A stretch of 64,000 nt of DNA from Pseudooctadecabacter jejudonensis (GTDB taxonomy: Bacteria > Pseudomonadota > Alphaproteobacteria > Rhodobacterales > Rhodobacteraceae): assembly GCF_900172275.1 (NCBI RefSeq), contig NZ_FWFT01000001.1, forward strand, positions 620,001-684,000, written 5' to 3'. The notes under the pieces are model-generated. The model saw only the letters and a list, made by a program, of their open reading frames with translations, ran no database searches and was not told where the DNA came from. The translations under genes and the position numbers were made by a program. Each line of letters begins with the position of its first letter. Position 1 is the stretch's first letter. Shown here piece by piece: positions 63,482 through 64,000 of this stretch.

Positions 63482-64000
63482 TCACAGTGGCTTACGCCGA
63501 TCCAGCGTCACGTTGAGGGCCGCCCCCACCATGATCAGGAAAGAACTGAGGTAAAACCAGAAGAGGAGAGCGACCACAGCCCCCAACGATCCATAGACCT
63601 CATTATAGTTGCCAAAATTGGACACATAGATCGAAAACAGAACAGACATTCCGATCCACAAGACAACGACAACAAAGGCACCAGGCGTCAGCCAGCTCAG
63701 CCGGTGACGTCGGCGGTTCGGGCCATATCGGTAAATGATGCCCAGCCCCGCCAACAAGACGAGAACAACAAGTCCCCAACGCGAAGCCTCAAGCAGAAGT
63801 TCGATATCGGTGTTAAACGGCACCAAAGCAATGACCACGGGCGCGATCACAACCATGATCAACGCAACAATCGCAACCCCGACCAAGGACGCCGACATCA
63901 GCAATGCAACAAGAACACCCCGTGCCAAACCGCGGTTGGGGGTTTCAAAAATCGCGTTAAGGCCCTGTATCAATGCGGCAACCCCTGCCCGTACGGACCA
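63482..64000 (-). CDS. YihY/BrkB family membrane protein, partial
   Basis: The last 172 residues of a polytopic protein; the gene begins beyond the right end. The visible part starts in the conserved WSVRAGVAALIQGLNAI segment, then membrane helices (about 30-60, 75-90, 105-125, 140-160) and LGAVVALLFWFYLSSFLIMV near the end, typical for BrkB-type proteins. Once annotated RNase BN, the family is now considered an inner-membrane protein of unclear role. Confidence 0.85.
   Translation of the reverse strand, partial: WSVRAGVAALIQGLNAIFETPNRGLARGVLVALLMSASLVGVAIVALIMVVIAPVVIALVPFNTDIELLLEASRWGLVVLVLLAGLGIIYRYGPNRRRHRLSWLTPGAFVVVVLWIGMSVLFSIYVSNFGNYNEVYGSLGAVVALLFWFYLSSFLIMVGAALNVTLDRRKPL

Overview
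The window is a compact, GC-rich chromosomal segment of an alphaproteobacterium, almost certainly of the family Rhodobacteraceae (Roseobacter group). The signs are the gene blocks pepA/lptFG-lptD-surA-pdxA-rsmA, yceD-rpmF-plsX-fabH-ihfA-merR, dgt/argS-SPOR-nagZ-scpAB and DUF1499-prfA-prmC, an OlsB ornithine-lipid enzyme, a DksA without its zinc cysteines, an Entner-Doudoroff edd-eda pair, and many lineage-typical small conserved proteins (DUF4167, DUF2852, DUF2927). It is mostly core genome. I see no prophage, insertion sequence, CRISPR array, rRNA operon or replication origin. One tRNA gene, tRNA-Pro(GGG), is present.

Layout. 0-9.6 kb: holC and pepA on the minus strand, divergent from the LPS-export and envelope operon lptF-lptG-lptD-surA-pdxA-rsmA, whose genes mostly overlap by 1-4 bases. 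9.8-12.9 kb: DUF4167 and DUF1499-prfA-prmC (translation termination). 13-16 kb: two tandem arginase-superfamily enzymes and an M20 amidohydrolase, divergent from mazG. 17-20.8 kb: SH3 protein, Uup-type ABC-F, olsB, bamE. 20.9-25.4 kb: yceD-rpmF-plsX-fabH (lipid initiation), ihfA, a MerR regulator, tRNA-Pro. 25.5-28.3 kb: a double-length dCTP deaminase and a membrane protein with a degenerate GGDEF domain. 28.4-36.1 kb: scpB, scpA, nagZ, SPOR, argS, dgt, interrupted by an opposite-strand gene for a membrane protein that looks like a reduced cytochrome oxidase subunit I. 36.2-39.2 kb: erpA-like, xthA, FAD monooxygenase, dksA. 39.4-43.8 kb: a MoxR AAA ATPase to CoxE-like VWA cluster, with a broken DUF4260 gene, a small TTG-start gene, a DUF2927 lipoprotein and a 56-residue membrane protein between them. 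44-50 kb: M48 peptidase, PIN protein, rlmI, lipoprotein, edd-eda. 50-55.3 kb: glnE, DUF2852, RDD, bpt. 55.3-63.3 kb: a complete type I secretion operon (adhesin, TolC-like, LapB-like ABC, HlyD-like). A YihY/BrkB gene runs off the right end.

The items most worth a second look are: the oxidase-like protein at 33796-34899, which keeps several subunit I sequence landmarks but has one histidine in 367 residues; the MoxR-VWA cluster with its coupled small genes and DUF4260 pseudogene; a family of perfect AT-rich palindromes placed on or just after stop codons; a dispersed intergenic repeat with two identical 30-base inverted copies, a relative of which seems to form the 3' end of pdxA; and palindromic operator candidates before lptF, edd and the DUF2852 gene. 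All functional names come from sequence motifs read by eye and remembered family features. No database search was run.
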